A stretch of 64,000 nt of DNA from DASXKD01 sp963734725. Lineage in GTDB: Bacteria > Actinomycetota > Actinomycetes > Streptosporangiales > Streptosporangiaceae. The notes below the pieces were generated by a model. It had not been told where the DNA came from. It saw only the letters and a program-made list of their open reading frames with translations, and searched no databases. This document shows, piece by piece, positions 17,489 through 27,663 of the stretch. Where the stretch lies: the NCBI GenBank assembly GCA_963734725.1, contig CAVTIX010000024.1, forward strand, positions 1 through 64,000, written 5' to 3'. Position 1 is the stretch's first letter. Each line of letters opens with the position of its first letter. Both the position numbers and the translations under genes were made by a program.

Positions 17489-18781
17489 ATGACTGGGCCC
17501 GACGCCGCAACAGCCGTGACCGCGTGCGGTCAGGCAGCCAAGGCCGCCGCGCCGCGGCTTGCCGCCGCCCCCGGGGGAGCGGTGGACGCGGCGCTGCACC
17601 GCATGGCCAGGCTGCTCGGTGAGGCGGCGCCCGCCGTCCTCGCCGCCAACGCCGCCGACGTCGCCGCGGGTGAGGCCGCTGGCCTGGGCCGCGGGCTGTT
17701 GGACCGGCTCGCTCTGGGCGAGGCGCGGATCGCGGAGATGGCCCGGCAGATTTCACTCCTGGCCGGCGCCCCTTTCCCGCCTGCCTGCCGGCGACTGCGT
17801 GATCTTCCTGACGGTTTTTTCCTCGCCGAACGACGCGTCCCGGTCGGTGTGATCGGCGCGAATTACGAGGCCCGCCCCAATGTCACCGTGGACGTGGCGT
17901 CGCAGTTGCTGAAGTCCCGCAACGCGGGCGTGCTGCGCACCGGGGCGGCGGCGCTGCGCTCGGCCGTTGCCCTGTTCGACCACGTGATCGTGCCAGCGCT
18001 GACCGGGGCAGGGCTGGACGCCGCGGCGCTGCAACTGGTCTGGTCCGCCGACCGGCAGGCGGCCGTGGAACTGGTCAGCCGGCCGGCCCTGATCCCGCTG
18101 GTGATCCTGCGCGGCAGCGGGGACACCACCCGCAGCCTGGCCGCGGAGGCGGCCCGGCACGGGGTCCGCACGCTCGCCCACGCCGACGGCGGTGGCGTGC
18201 TTTACCTGGACCGCGCCGCGGATCTTACGCTCGCCGCCGAACTGATCAACGGCAGCCTCGACCGGCTGGGCGTATGCAACCGGCTGAACCTGCTGCTTGT
18301 GCACGCCGCGGCCTGGGACCGGCTGGTCGCCGTGGCGGAGCAGGCGCTGCGTGCCCGCGGCGTGGCGGCGTCCATGCCCCCGCACGATCACCCGCTCGGC
18401 CATGAGTGGGCGCTGGATACCGGGCGGGAAGCCACCGTGACCGTGGCCCCGGTGGACGGTCCGGCGCAGGCCGCCGCGGTCGCAAACCAGGAAACCTCCG
18501 GGCTGGCGGCGAGCGTGGTGACCGCGGACCCGGCCGCCGCCCGCGAGTTCCTTGACGCTTACGCCGGGACGGGCGCCTTCTGGAACGCCAGCACCCGCCT
18601 GCTCGACGGCTTTAAGCTGCGCGGCGTCCCGGAGACCGGGATCAACGTGGATCACGTGCCCGGCCCGCGCGGCCCGGTCACCTTCGAGGACCTGTGCCTG
18701 CGCCAGTACGTGATCACCCCCGCGAACGGGAGCGGAAGCCCGCCCGTTCAACTCGTGATCATGACCTTGGTGGCGCAATAA
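17489..18781 (+). CDS. proA: ProA-like glutamate-5-semialdehyde dehydrogenase
   Basis: ProA reduces gamma-glutamyl phosphate to glutamate semialdehyde in proline synthesis. Family landmarks are GVIGANYEARPNVTVD, the catalytic cysteine in GVCNRLNLLLVH, NQETSGLAASVVT, WNASTRLLDGFKLRG and ETGINVDHVPGPRGPVTFEDL. The sequence is divergent: the usual MRGGKEA segment reads LRTGAAAL. It could be a paralogue of the housekeeping enzyme, since no proB is adjacent. The last ~10 codons run into a large palindrome, so the original C-terminus was probably shorter. Confidence 0.8.
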   Translation: MTGPDAATAVTACGQAAKAAAPRLAAAPGGAVDAALHRMARLLGEAAPAVLAANAADVAAGEAAGLGRGLLDRLALGEARIAEMARQISLLAGAPFPPACRRLRDLPDGFFLAERRVPVGVIGANYEARPNVTVDVASQLLKSRNAGVLRTGAAALRSAVALFDHVIVPALTGAGLDAAALQLVWSADRQAAVELVSRPALIPLVILRGSGDTTRSLAAEAARHGVRTLAHADGGGVLYLDRAADLTLAAELINGSLDRLGVCNRLNLLLVHAAAWDRLVAVAEQALRARGVAASMPPHDHPLGHEWALDTGREATVTVAPVDGPAQAAAVANQETSGLAASVVTADPAAAREFLDAYAGTGAFWNASTRLLDGFKLRGVPETGINVDHVPGPRGPVTFEDLCLRQYVITPANGSGSPPVQLVIMTLVAQ

Positions 18782-18803
18782 CGCGCCATAGGTCATGATC
18801 ACG
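18754..18803. repeat. large nested palindrome over the proA stop
   Basis: CGTGATCATGACCT (18754-18767) is perfectly mirrored by AGGTCATGATCACG (18790-18803). Inside is a second stem, TGGCGC-aataac-GCGCCA (18771-18788). The TAA stop of proA lies in the loop. The structure could terminate transcription on either strand, or be one copy of a dispersed palindromic repeat. The rest of the 153 bases before helD shows nothing else. Confidence 0.8.
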
Positions 18804-18934
18804 ATCTCGGTTGCCCGAATCCCGGACGGATGACGGGCTCCGGGGCGGGGCAGAAAACCAGGTGAGGCCCGGGACAGCGGTTGGTAAGCTCTTGGCCCTT
18901 GCGCCCGCATCCCTAGCATCTGAGGTGATGTCGC

Positions 18935-21097
18935 ATGCCCTCGCCCAGCGGGACAGACGCCAGGCCCGCCGACCCAGCCGCGCCCGCCGACCCAGCCAGA
19001 TGCGCCGGCCCTAGCGCACCCGCCGCACCCGCCGACCCAGCCGCGCCCGCCGACCCAGCCGCACCCGCGGACCCTGTTCTCGCTGCCGAACGTGAGTACC
19101 TGCGCCAGTCCCGCGAGTACCTGCGGCTGATGCGGGAAGACGTGCTCTCGCTGCCCGCAATGGGCGCGGACCGCGTGTCCATCGAGTACCTCAAGGCAGA
19201 CCTGCATCACCGCGCCGAGGCCTTGCGCGACATCCCCGACGCCCCGCTCTTCTTCGGCAGGCTCGATTACGCCGCAGGCAGCGTTTGGAGCGACGGAGGC
19301 GACGCCGGAGCGGACCAGGAGCGCTTCCACATCGGCCGGCGGCACGTCCACGATCGCGACGGCCACCCGATAGTGATCGATTGGCGCGCCCCCGTCTCCC
19401 GCGCGTTCTACCGGGCCAGCCAGTCCGACCCGATGGACCTGGAGCGGCGGCGCAGGTTCGGGTTCTCCGGCGGGGAGCTGACCGCCTACGAGGACGAGAA
19501 GTTCGGCGGCGGGGCGCCCGTGGCCGGGCAAGCCACCAGCCGCATCATGCTGGAGGAGATCGAACGCCCCCGGTCCGGGCCGATGCGCGACATCGTGGCG
19601 ACGATCCAGCCGGACCAGGACGACATCGTGCGCGCCGAGGCCGACGAGACCGTCTGCGTGCAGGGGGCGCCGGGAACCGGCAAGACTGCGGTTGGCCTGC
19701 ACAGGGTCGCCTACCTGCTGTATGCGCACGCGAACCGGATGAAACGCGGCGGCGTGCTGGTGATCGGGCCGAACCGGGCCTTCCTCGCCTACATCGGCAA
19801 CGTGCTCCCCGCGCTCGGCGAGCTTGACGTGACTCAGATGACTATCTCCGACCTGGTCGGCACCGTGCAGGTCAGGGCCACCGACTCGGAACACGCGGCC
19901 CAGGTCAAGGGCGACGCCCGGATGGCGGAGGTGCTGCGCCGGGCGCTATGGGCGGGGGTGGCCGAGCCGTCCGAGAGCTTGATGCTCACCCGTGGGTCCC
20001 GGCGGTGGCGGGTGCCCGCCTACGAGATCGCCGGGCTCATCGGCGAACTGCACGACCGGGGGGTCCGCTATGGCGCTGGCCGTGACATGCTCGGCCACCG
20101 GATCGCGCACGTGGTGCTGACCCGGATGGAGGCGGCGGGGGAGCCGTGCGACGACCGCACCCATGATTCGGTGCGGCGGACCCGCGAGGTTCGCTCCCTG
20201 GTGAACGCGCTGTGGCCGGCCGCGGACCCGGTCCGCCTGGTGCTGCGCCTGCTGTCGGATCCCGTCCTGCTCGCCCGCGCCGCCGACGGCCTGCTCGACG
20301 AGGCCGAGCAGGCCGCGATCCGGTGGCCGGCCGCGCCGCGCGGGCCTGCATCGGCGCGCTGGTCCGCCGCGGACGCGGTGCTGGTGGACGAGGGCCGCGA
20401 CCTCATCGACCGGATCCCTAGCCTGGCCCACGTCGTGGTGGACGAGGCGCAGGACCTGTCGGCGATGGAGTGCCGCGCGGTGGGCCGCCGTTGCGCCACC
20501 GGATCGGCCACCGTCCTCGGCGACCTCGCGCAGGCCACGGCCCCCGCCGCGGTCGCGGACTGGCCGGCGCTGCTGGCCCACCTGGGCAAGCCGGACGCCG
20601 GGCTCCGGCTGCTGGAAACCGGCTACCGGGTGCCCCGGCAGATCCTGGACTATGCCAGCAGGCTGCTGCCGCGGATCGCCCCCGGCATCCCCGCGGCACG
20701 GTCGTTCCGCCAGGACCCGGGCGCGCTGACGATCACCGGCGCCCCTTCGGCCAAGCTGCCGGTGGCGCTCGCCCGGGCCTGCTCCGACGCGCTGGGCAGG
20801 CCGGGGTCGGCCGCGGTGATCGCCGCCGACGGCCAGGTCCCGTCGCTCGCCCGGGCGCTCGGCCGGGCCGGGGTCGAGCACCAGGTCCTTGGCGGCGAGG
20901 GCCCCGGCGCCCGGCTGACCCTGGTGCCGGTCAGCCTGGCCAAAGGCCTTGAGTTCGACCACGTCATCGTCACCGAGCCGGCCAGCATCGCGGCCGCGCA
21001 CTCCTACGGCCTGCACCAGTTGTACGTCGCGCTGACCCGCGCGGTGTCCCGGCTCACCGTGCTGCACTCGGCGCCGCTGCCCGACCCGCTGGGCTGA
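18935..21097 (+). CDS. HelD-like superfamily 1 helicase (RNA polymerase-associated)
   Basis: HelD proteins release RNA polymerase from stalled complexes using UvrD/Rep-type ATPase domains. An Ala/Pro/Asp repeat tail (residues 1-45) leads into a helical arm (REYLRQSREYLRLMRED), then VIDWRAPVSRAFY. Walker A GAPGTGKTAVGLHR is near residue 244, Walker B VVVDEAQDLS near 500, and the motif VI region YVALTRAVSRLTVLH at the end. The 720-residue length fits the actinobacterial HelD class. The ATG at 18935 follows GAGGTGA. It converges on the ferritin-like gene with a 25 base gap. Confidence 0.88.
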   Translation: MPSPSGTDARPADPAAPADPARCAGPSAPAAPADPAAPADPAAPADPVLAAEREYLRQSREYLRLMREDVLSLPAMGADRVSIEYLKADLHHRAEALRDIPDAPLFFGRLDYAAGSVWSDGGDAGADQERFHIGRRHVHDRDGHPIVIDWRAPVSRAFYRASQSDPMDLERRRRFGFSGGELTAYEDEKFGGGAPVAGQATSRIMLEEIERPRSGPMRDIVATIQPDQDDIVRAEADETVCVQGAPGTGKTAVGLHRVAYLLYAHANRMKRGGVLVIGPNRAFLAYIGNVLPALGELDVTQMTISDLVGTVQVRATDSEHAAQVKGDARMAEVLRRALWAGVAEPSESLMLTRGSRRWRVPAYEIAGLIGELHDRGVRYGAGRDMLGHRIAHVVLTRMEAAGEPCDDRTHDSVRRTREVRSLVNALWPAADPVRLVLRLLSDPVLLARAADGLLDEAEQAAIRWPAAPRGPASARWSAADAVLVDEGRDLIDRIPSLAHVVVDEAQDLSAMECRAVGRRCATGSATVLGDLAQATAPAAVADWPALLAHLGKPDAGLRLLETGYRVPRQILDYASRLLPRIAPGIPAARSFRQDPGALTITGAPSAKLPVALARACSDALGRPGSAAVIAADGQVPSLARALGRAGVEHQVLGGEGPGARLTLVPVSLAKGLEFDHVIVTEPASIAAAHSYGLHQLYVALTRAVSRLTVLHSAPLPDPLG

Positions 21098-21128
21098 CCC
21101 GGCGCTGGCCGGCCGCGCGGCGTCAGCC
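21092..21128. terminator. GC-rich dyad between convergent genes
   Basis: GGCTGA (21092-21097) and TCAGCC (21123-21128) are complementary and overlap the two opposing stop codons, enclosing a very GC-rich loop with further pairing potential. It may serve as a bidirectional terminator. Confidence 0.35.
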
Positions 21129-21680
21129 GGGGTTCGACGGGGTGGGGCTGCCCGCCGGCGGGCTGGCCGGGGCCGTGGCGCCGCGCCCGGCCGTAGACGC
21201 CCCCTGCCGCCTCGGCACCGGCACGTCGAGCCCGGGGAAAGCCAGCGTGCTGCCGCGCCAGGCGGCCGCGCGCAGTGCCGCCGTCCGGACCGCCCGGGCG
21301 CCGAGCGACCGGAGCGAAGGGTCGCTCAGCCCGACCAGGCCCAGGTATGCGGCGCTGACCCGGTCCTCCAGCATCGTCGCCAGGGCGACCGCCGCCGCGG
21401 CGCTGTGCACGCCGAACGGCAGCTCGTACGCGGCCGCCGCGGCCACCGGCCGGGCGCCCCGCGCGGCCAGCATCGCGGTAAGGGCGTCCCTGGCATTCTG
21501 GTGGGCAACCCAGTTCCGCACCGCGGCGGCTCGCTTGGCCCCCGCCAGATGCGCCCCGGCGACCCCGTAGCCGTACACGGCGGAGTTCTCCGCGGCCAGC
21601 GCGGCCTGCAGCGCCGCCACTGCGGCAGGCCCGCCTGCGCGGGCCAGGGCGCTGCGGCGTGCCGCGGGGCGCGCGGTCAC
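21123..21680 (-). CDS. ferritin-like protein (DUF4439)
   Basis: An alanine-rich, mostly helical protein. AALQAALAAENSAVYGYGVAGAHL and NARDALTAMLAARGARP give Glu and Asn/Asp positions typical of the DUF4439 ferritin-like fold, where a four-helix bundle may bind a metal pair. No signal peptide is seen; the C-terminus is a Pro/Ser-rich tail. The start overlaps the stop of the upstream lipoprotein by four bases, so they are coupled. The pair sits opposite rimP, a placement I recall from other actinomycetes. Confidence 0.8.
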   Translation of the reverse strand: MTARPAARRSALARAGGPAAVAALQAALAAENSAVYGYGVAGAHLAGAKRAAAVRNWVAHQNARDALTAMLAARGARPVAAAAAYELPFGVHSAAAAVALATMLEDRVSAAYLGLVGLSDPSLRSLGARAVRTAALRAAAWRGSTLAFPGLDVPVPRRQGASTAGRGATAPASPPAGSPTPSNPG

Positions 21681-22198
21681 CGGCGCCTCACGCGGCCGAG
21701 GATCATGGCGTGCGTCGCCTCCGAGGCGGAGATGCTGGCCAGCAACTGGGCGAGCGACGGTGGCGCGGCCGCCAGGTGCGCTAGGTGCGCGTTGGCCGCG
21801 GCGTTCTCGGCGTCGCGCAGGTACCCGAGCGCGGCCGCCGGCGTGCCCGGCGCGGAGGGGGATGGGGCGCCGGACGGGGACGCGCCGGGGGACGCCGGGT
21901 CATGCGCCCGCGATCCCGGCGGGATGATGAGCCGGTCACGCAACCGCGCGAGATGGTCGTGATGCTGAGCCAGCAGCGGTCGCAGCGTGCCAATAAGGGC
22001 CGGCGCCGCGGCCAGCACCGCGCCGTAGTGCGCGATGAGCCGCGTCTCCACCGTGATGGCATCGCCAACCACGGCCACGCCGGGCGCGGCCTTCGGCGGG
22101 GCGCCGAGCGCGCCGAGTCCCTTGCAGCCGGCCACCGCCAGCGGCAGCGTCGCCGCCCCGATGGCGAGCACGCGGCGCCGCGTCGCGTCCCGCGCCAT
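21677..22198 (-). CDS. ferritin-like lipoprotein
   Basis: RRRVLAIGAATLPLAVAGC is a twin-arginine-like leader with a lipobox Cys25. The mature part has helical segments rich in His and Glu (ETRLIAHYGAVL, LAQHHDHLARLRDRL, SASEATHAMILGRV) split by a Ser/Pro/Ala linker at ~105-120, suggesting a four-helix bundle like its DUF4439 neighbour. GGGAGGTG precedes the ATG. It is probably exported and membrane-anchored, perhaps acting with the downstream protein. The function is unknown. Confidence 0.78.
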   Translation of the reverse strand: MARDATRRRVLAIGAATLPLAVAGCKGLGALGAPPKAAPGVAVVGDAITVETRLIAHYGAVLAAAPALIGTLRPLLAQHHDHLARLRDRLIIPPGSRAHDPASPGASPSGAPSPSAPGTPAAALGYLRDAENAAANAHLAHLAAAPPSLAQLLASISASEATHAMILGRVRRR

Positions 22199-22363
22199 CG
22201 TGCACCTCCCGCTGTCCGGCCGCCCGCTGCGCCGGGCTTACCAGCATGCCACGCCAGTGAGCCCGCCCCGGACGGGTCAGCCCCTGCATGCGGCCTCCGC
22301 GGCCGGTCCGGCCGCGGCCCCGGTCACCGCCGGCCCCGCGGCCCCGGCCGGGGACATCGGGCA

Positions 22364-22376
22364 TTGACCAGGTCAA
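22364..22376. promoter_or_regulatory. palindrome TTGACC-a-GGTCAA before rimP
   Basis: This perfect 13 base dyad lies 20 bases upstream of TACCCT (22396-22401), a possible -10 element, in the divergent region between the ferritin-like lipoprotein and rimP. It is the best regulatory candidate for the rimP-nusA-infB transcript. Confidence 0.45.
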
Positions 22377-22446
22377 CTCGCCCTCAGGGTCCGGCTACCC
22401 TAGTAGCTGGCAGACAACAGCACAGGTCGCGGGCGAGGAGGTCGTG

Positions 22447-23076
22447 ATGCGCGGTGACTCCCGTCACGTACAGTCGCGCCCGCGGCGTGGCCACGGACGA
22501 AGCGCAGGTGGCGCTGGCGCCGAACGGGCCCGCGCCACAGGCCCGCTGCCCGAGCCGACCGACCTGGCCCGCGTGCTGGAACCGGTGATTCGCGCGGCGG
22601 GGATGGACCTGGAGTCGGTCCGGGTCAGCCCGGCCGGGCGGCGCAGGCTGCTGAAGCTGGTGGTCGATGCCGACGGCGGGGCGGCACTGGACCAAATCGC
22701 TGAGGTCAGCCGGGAAGTGTCGGTGCGCCTGGACGCCAGCGGCGTCATGGGCGAGGTCCCGTACACCCTCGAAGTGTCCTCCCCGGGGGTAGACCGGCCG
22801 CTCACCGAGCCCCGGCACTGGCGCCGCGCCCAGGGCCGGCTGGTCAGCGCACCACTCGCGGCGCCGGACGGCGCCGGTTCCGGCCGGGCGGGAGCGCCGC
22901 AGCGGCCGCCGACCATACACGGCCGGGTTCTCCTGGCCGGCGACACGTCCGTGACGCTGGACATCGAGGGCGACCGCGTCGAGCTCGACTACGACGAACT
23001 CGGCCCGGGGCGGGTGCAGGTCGAGTTCGGCCGGCCTGGCGAGGGCGGGGGCGCCGAGGCCTGGCCCGATGCTTGA
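22447..23076 (+). CDS. rimP: ribosome maturation factor RimP
   Basis: RimP assists assembly of the 30S subunit. A ~35-residue basic, disordered leader precedes the fold: [32 protein letters not shown], then the hallmark [23 protein letters not shown]. The Pro/Gly insertion [11 protein letters not shown] separates the second domain. GAGGAGG sits six bases before ATG 22447; GTG at 22444 is an alternative. It is first in the rimP-nusA-rnpM-infB cluster. Confidence 0.92.
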   Translation: MRGDSRHVQSRPRRGHGRSAGGAGAERARATGPLPEPTDLARVLEPVIRAAGMDLESVRVSPAGRRRLLKLVVDADGGAALDQIAEVSREVSVRLDASGVMGEVPYTLEVSSPGVDRPLTEPRHWRRAQGRLVSAPLAAPDGAGSGRAGAPQRPPTIHGRVLLAGDTSVTLDIEGDRVELDYDELGPGRVQVEFGRPGEGGGAEAWPDA

Positions 23077-23108
23077 CAGCGCCCGGGCCGGGAACGGGGG
23101 GAGCCAGG

Positions 23109-24209
23109 ATGGACATTGACCTGAGCGTCCTGCGCGGCCTGGAGAGCGAGAAAGACATCTCGATGGACCTGGCGATCAAGGCCATCGAGGATGCTCTGCT
23201 GGTCGCTTACCACAAGTCCGGGGACTCGGCCGCGACCGCCCGGGTGGAGGTGGACCGCGGCACCGGTCACGTGACCGTCTGGGCCGCGGAGACTGGCGAG
23301 GACGGCCAGGTGCTGCGGGAGTACGACCACACGCCCGCCGGTTTCGGCCGGATCGCCGCGACCACCGCCCGGCAGGTCATCCTGCAGCGGCTGCGGGACG
23401 CCGAGGACGAGCTGACCTTTGGCGAGTACGCGGGCCGCGAGGGCGACATCGTGGCGGGCGTGATCCAGCAAGGGAGGGATCCGCGGGCTGTTCTTGTTGA
23501 CCTGGGCAAGGTCGAGGCGATCTTGCCGCCCACCGAGCAGGTGCCCGGCGAGCGCTACGTGCACGGTGAACGGCTGCGGTGTTTCGTCCTGCACGTTCGC
23601 AAGGGCTACCGTGGCCCGTCGATCACGCTGTCGCGCACCCACCCCAGCCTGGTGAAGCGGTTGTTCTCGCTGGAGGTGCCGGAGATCGCCTCGGGAGCGG
23701 TGGAGATCGTCGCCATCGCCCGCGAGGCCGGGCACCGCACCAAGATCGCGGTGACGTCGCACCAGGCGGGGGTGAACGCGAAGGGCGCGTGCATCGGGCC
23801 GATGGGCAGCCGGGTCAGGAACGTGATGACCGAGTTGCACGGCGAGAAGATCGACATAGTTGACTACTCGGAGGACTCCGCGGAGTTCGTCGCCAACGCC
23901 CTGTCCCCGGCCCGGGTCACCCGGGTCAACATCGTCGATGCCGACGCCAGGCTGGCCCAGGTGATCGTGCCCGATTACCAGTTGTCCCTGGCCATCGGCA
24001 AGGAGGGGCAGAACGCCCGGCTGGCGCACAAGCTGACCGGCTGGAAGATCGACATCCATTCCGACAATCCGGGTGGCGCGGATCAGGCGGCCCGCAGGCC
24101 CAGCGGGGAGCACGACGGGGGGCCCGGAGGGGATCGCGGCAGCCGGCTGAGCGGCGGGAATGCAGATCCGCGCGCCGGGCGCGGTACCACGGATGCGCCG
24201 GCGCGGTAA
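23109..24209 (+). CDS. nusA: transcription termination/antitermination factor NusA
   Basis: NusA binds RNA polymerase and nascent RNA to control pausing and termination. The N-terminal domain opens with the family start [18 protein letters not shown], an S1 domain follows (~105-175), and two KH domains follow with [15 protein letters not shown] and [13 protein letters not shown]. The Asp/Gly-rich tail lacks the acidic repeats of enterobacterial NusA, as is usual in actinobacteria. The ATG at 23109 matches the family start; the frame is open 12 codons further upstream. Confidence 0.96.
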   Translation: MDIDLSVLRGLESEKDISMDLAIKAIEDALLVAYHKSGDSAATARVEVDRGTGHVTVWAAETGEDGQVLREYDHTPAGFGRIAATTARQVILQRLRDAEDELTFGEYAGREGDIVAGVIQQGRDPRAVLVDLGKVEAILPPTEQVPGERYVHGERLRCFVLHVRKGYRGPSITLSRTHPSLVKRLFSLEVPEIASGAVEIVAIAREAGHRTKIAVTSHQAGVNAKGACIGPMGSRVRNVMTELHGEKIDIVDYSEDSAEFVANALSPARVTRVNIVDADARLAQVIVPDYQLSLAIGKEGQNARLAHKLTGWKIDIHSDNPGGADQAARRPSGEHDGGPGGDRGSRLSGGNADPRAGRGTTDAPAR

Positions 24210-24222
24210 GCTTACGTCCGGA

Positions 24223-24621
24223 ATGGCCAGGCGGTCCCAGCCCGCCCCGCGATCCGGGCCTCCGGTCCGGACTTGCGTGGGATGCAGGAATCGCGCGGCC
24301 AAGTCTGACTTGCTGCGCGTGGTCGGGCGCGGGGATGAGGTTGTCCCCGACCCGCAAGCGCGGTTGCCTGGTCGGGGCGCCTATGTGCATCCGAGCCAGA
24401 CATGTTTCGAGCAAGCACAACGTCGGCGTGGGTTCAGCCGGGCGCTCCGGCTGAACGGGCCCGCCGTGACCGTGGTGCTCGGGCAGTATCTGGCACAGTT
24501 GTGCGGGGAAACCCGGTCAGGACCGTCTAGGGCGGCTAGCCCTGGGCGGGACGAACGCGGCATTACCGCCGGGAAAGCAGGATCCGATTGTGATGAGCGC
24601 CCGATGAGAACGCGGCGATGA
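24223..24621 (+). CDS. rnpM: YlxR/RnpM family RNA-binding protein
   Basis: The DUF448 motif VRTCVGCRNRAAKSDLLRVV and LPGRGAYVHPSQTCFEQA define the family, reported in Bacillus to modulate RNase P. The 132 residues include a non-conserved tail of ~45 residues. It starts 14 bases after nusA and lies in the expected nusA-infB interval. Confidence 0.9.
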   Translation: MARRSQPAPRSGPPVRTCVGCRNRAAKSDLLRVVGRGDEVVPDPQARLPGRGAYVHPSQTCFEQAQRRRGFSRALRLNGPAVTVVLGQYLAQLCGETRSGPSRAASPGRDERGITAGKAGSDCDERPMRTRR

Positions 24622-24705
24622 ACAGCAGAATCTGACGCCGGCCGGAGCTTCGCGCCCGGGCCGGCCCGATGGTCCGGTGATCCCGGACCGAGCAGAGGGA
24701 GCGCA

Positions 24706-27636
24706 GTGGCGAAGGTCCGGGTATACGAACTCGCAAAGGAGTTCGGCGTAGAGAGCAAGGCCGTGATGGCCAAGCTCCAGGAGATGGGCGAGTTCGTGCG
24801 GTCGGCGTCCTCCACAATCGAGGCGCCTGTCGTCCGCAGGCTCAAGGAAGCGTTCGAGGCGCAGGGTCCACAGCAGCCCTCTGCACGCAAAGCCGATGGC
24901 CAGGTTGCCACGGCCCCACCCAAGAACGGCCAGGACGGGCGGAGTGCGCCCGTGCCCAGCCAGCAAGCAGGCACGTCAAGGACGCCGTCACCGGTGCCGG
25001 TCGCGGAGGCGCCAGTGGCCCCTCGGGCAGCAGGCGATGGCGCGTCACCAGGCAGTGTCATCGCCGCGCCGGCGCCCGCACCGGACGCCCCGGCACAGCC
25101 CGCGCCCGCGGCGCCGGCGCCGCAGGTTCCGTTCTCCCCGCCCCCGGCCCGGCCAGGGCCGCCCCCGGCGCAGCGGGGCGCCCCTCAGCCCGCCCCGCGG
25201 CAGGGACAGGGCGCCCCCAGCCAGCGGCAGGGACAAGGGGCCCCCGCCCCCCGGCCCGGCCCGCGTGGCGCGCCCCGCCCAGGGCCGCGTCCCGGCAACA
25301 ACCCCTACAGCCAGACCGCGACCGGGATGGGCCTGGCGCCCCGCTCGGCCCCGCCCCGGCCCGGCCAGCCCGGCCCGGCCTCCGGGCGCCCCGGCGGCCC
25401 GGCCGGCCCAGGCGGCCAGCGGCCCGGTCCCGGCGGATCCCGGCCGTCGCCCGCGGATGTGGCACGGCCCGGCGGCCCCCGGCCCGGCGGCCCCCGGCCC
25501 AGCCCTAGCAACATGCCGCCGCGCCCGGCCGGCGGCCGCGGCGGTCCCGGCGGTCCTGGCCGCGGCGGTCCCGGTGGCCCGGGTACCGGCGCTCGTCCCG
25601 GTGGCCGGGGCGGGCCGGGCGGGGGCGGCGCCCGCACCGGCGGCGCGCCGCGGCCCGGTGGTATCGGCGGCGGCGGGCGTCCCGGCGGTGGCGGCGGCCG
25701 TGGCCGCAGTGGCACGCAGGGCGCGTTCGGGCGCCCCGGCGGGCGGCCGTCGCGCGGCCGCAAGTCGCGTAAGCAGCGGCGCCAGGAGTTCGACAACATG
25801 CAGGCCCCGTCGATCGGCGGTGTGCAGATCCCGCGCGGCAACGGCCAGGCGATCCGGCTGTCCCGCGGGGCGTCGCTGAGCGACTTCGCCGACAAGATCG
25901 GCGTCAACCCGGCATCGCTTGTCCAGGTGCTCTTCCACCTGGGCGAGATGGTCACCGCGACCCAGTCGGTCAACGACGAGACGCTGCAGTTGCTTGGCGC
26001 GGAGCTGAACTACAACGTGCAGGTCGTCTCGCCGGAGGAAGAGGACCGCGAGCTGCTCGAGTCGTTCCACATCGAGTTCGGCGAGGACGAGGGCGGCGAG
26101 GCCGACCTCCAGCCGCGCCCGCCGGTGGTCACCGTCATGGGCCACGTGGACCACGGCAAGACCAAGCTGCTCGACGCCATCAGGCATACCAACGTGGTGG
26201 CCCGCGAGGCGGGCGGCATCACCCAGCACATCGGCGCCTACCAGGTCACCACCGAGGTGGACGGGCAGGAGCGGAAGATCACCTTCATCGACACCCCGGG
26301 CCACGAGGCGTTCACCGCCATGCGGGCCCGTGGCGCCGAGACCACCGACCTGGTCGTGCTCGTGGTGGCGGCCGACGACGGCGTGAAGCCGCAGACCACC
26401 GAGGCGCTCAACCACGCCCAGGCGGCGGGGGTGCCGGTGGTCGTCGCGGTCAACAAGATCGACAAGGAGGGCGCCGACCCGTCGCGGGTCCGGTCCCAGC
26501 TGACCGAGTACGGCCTGGTGGCCGAGGAGTTCGGTGGCACCACCCTGTTCGTGGACGTGTCCGCCAGGGAAGGCATCGGCATCGCCGGCCTGCTCGAGGC
26601 CATCATCCTGACCGCCGACGCCGAGCTGGACCTGCGGGCCAACCCGGACCAGGACGCCCAGGGCGTGGCGGTCGAGGCGCACCTCGACCGCGGCCGCGGC
26701 CCGGTGGCCGCGGTGCTGGTGCAGCGGGGCACGCTCAAGGTCAGCGATTCGATCGTGTGCGGCGAGGCGTTCGGCCGGGTGCGGGCGCTGCTCGACGAGA
26801 ACGGCGAGCCGGTGTCGGACGCGCCGCCGTCCCGTCCGGTGCAGGTGCTCGGGCTCAACAGAGTGCCCGACGCAGGCGACAACTTCCTCGTCGTGGCCGA
26901 CGAACGGGTCGCGCGACAGGTCGCCGAGCGGCGCGAGGCGCGGGAGCGCACCGCGCAGTTCGCGCAGCGCAGGCCCAGGGTCACCCTGGAAGACCTGGAG
27001 TCGGCGCTCAAGTCGGGCGAGCGGCAGGAACTGCTGCTCATCATCAAGGGTGACGTCTCCGGGTCGGTGGAGGCCCTGGAGGACGCGCTGCTCAAGATCG
27101 ACGTGGGCGAGGATGTGGTGCTCCGGGTCATCGGCCGCGGCGTCGGCGCGATCACCCAGGACGATGTCAACCTGGCGATCGCCTCCGAGGCGGTCGTCGT
27201 GGGCTTCAACGTGCGGCCGGCCGGCCGGGCGGGCGAGCTGGCGCAGCGCGAGGGCGTGGACATCCGCTACTACACGGTCATCTACCAGGCGATCGAGGAG
27301 ATCGAGGCCGCGCTCAAGGGCATGCTCAAGCCCGAGTTCGAGGAAGCACAGCTCGGCACCGCGGAGATCAGGGAGATCTTCCGGGTGCCGCGGGCCGGCA
27401 ACATCGCCGGCAGCATCGTGCGCTCGGGCACGATCAACCGCGGCAGCAAGGCCCGCCTGGTCCGCGACGGCGTCGTGATCTCGGAGAGCCTCACGGTCGA
27501 TTCGCTGCGCCGGTTCAAGGAGGACGTCACCGAGGTCCGCGAGGGCTACGAGTGCGGTATAGGCCTCGGCTACAACGACATCCACATCGGCGACGTGATC
27601 GAGACCTACGAGATGCGGGAGGTTCCGCGGGCCTGA
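24706..27636 (+). CDS. infB: translation initiation factor IF-2
   Basis: IF-2 is the GTPase that brings formyl-Met-tRNA to the 30S subunit. The N-terminal IF2_N motif [20 protein letters not shown] is followed by a Pro/Gly/Arg-rich linker (~110-350) typical of actinobacteria. A second IF2_N segment (~385-435) leads to the G domain with GHVDHGKT (~478), DTPGHEAF and NKID. The 976 residues match the family. GTG at 24706 follows GAGGGA. The linker is so GC-rich that long false frames run through it on the other strand. Confidence 0.97.
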   Translation: MAKVRVYELAKEFGVESKAVMAKLQEMGEFVRSASSTIEAPVVRRLKEAFEAQGPQQPSARKADGQVATAPPKNGQDGRSAPVPSQQAGTSRTPSPVPVAEAPVAPRAAGDGASPGSVIAAPAPAPDAPAQPAPAAPAPQVPFSPPPARPGPPPAQRGAPQPAPRQGQGAPSQRQGQGAPAPRPGPRGAPRPGPRPGNNPYSQTATGMGLAPRSAPPRPGQPGPASGRPGGPAGPGGQRPGPGGSRPSPADVARPGGPRPGGPRPSPSNMPPRPAGGRGGPGGPGRGGPGGPGTGARPGGRGGPGGGGARTGGAPRPGGIGGGGRPGGGGGRGRSGTQGAFGRPGGRPSRGRKSRKQRRQEFDNMQAPSIGGVQIPRGNGQAIRLSRGASLSDFADKIGVNPASLVQVLFHLGEMVTATQSVNDETLQLLGAELNYNVQVVSPEEEDRELLESFHIEFGEDEGGEADLQPRPPVVTVMGHVDHGKTKLLDAIRHTNVVAREAGGITQHIGAYQVTTEVDGQERKITFIDTPGHEAFTAMRARGAETTDLVVLVVAADDGVKPQTTEALNHAQAAGVPVVVAVNKIDKEGADPSRVRSQLTEYGLVAEEFGGTTLFVDVSAREGIGIAGLLEAIILTADAELDLRANPDQDAQGVAVEAHLDRGRGPVAAVLVQRGTLKVSDSIVCGEAFGRVRALLDENGEPVSDAPPSRPVQVLGLNRVPDAGDNFLVVADERVARQVAERREARERTAQFAQRRPRVTLEDLESALKSGERQELLLIIKGDVSGSVEALEDALLKIDVGEDVVLRVIGRGVGAITQDDVNLAIASEAVVVGFNVRPAGRAGELAQREGVDIRYYTVIYQAIEEIEAALKGMLKPEFEEAQLGTAEIREIFRVPRAGNIAGSIVRSGTINRGSKARLVRDGVVISESLTVDSLRRFKEDVTEVREGYECGIGLGYNDIHIGDVIETYEMREVPRA

Positions 27637-27663
27637 CGCGGGGCTTGTCCTTAGGGCAGCGGC

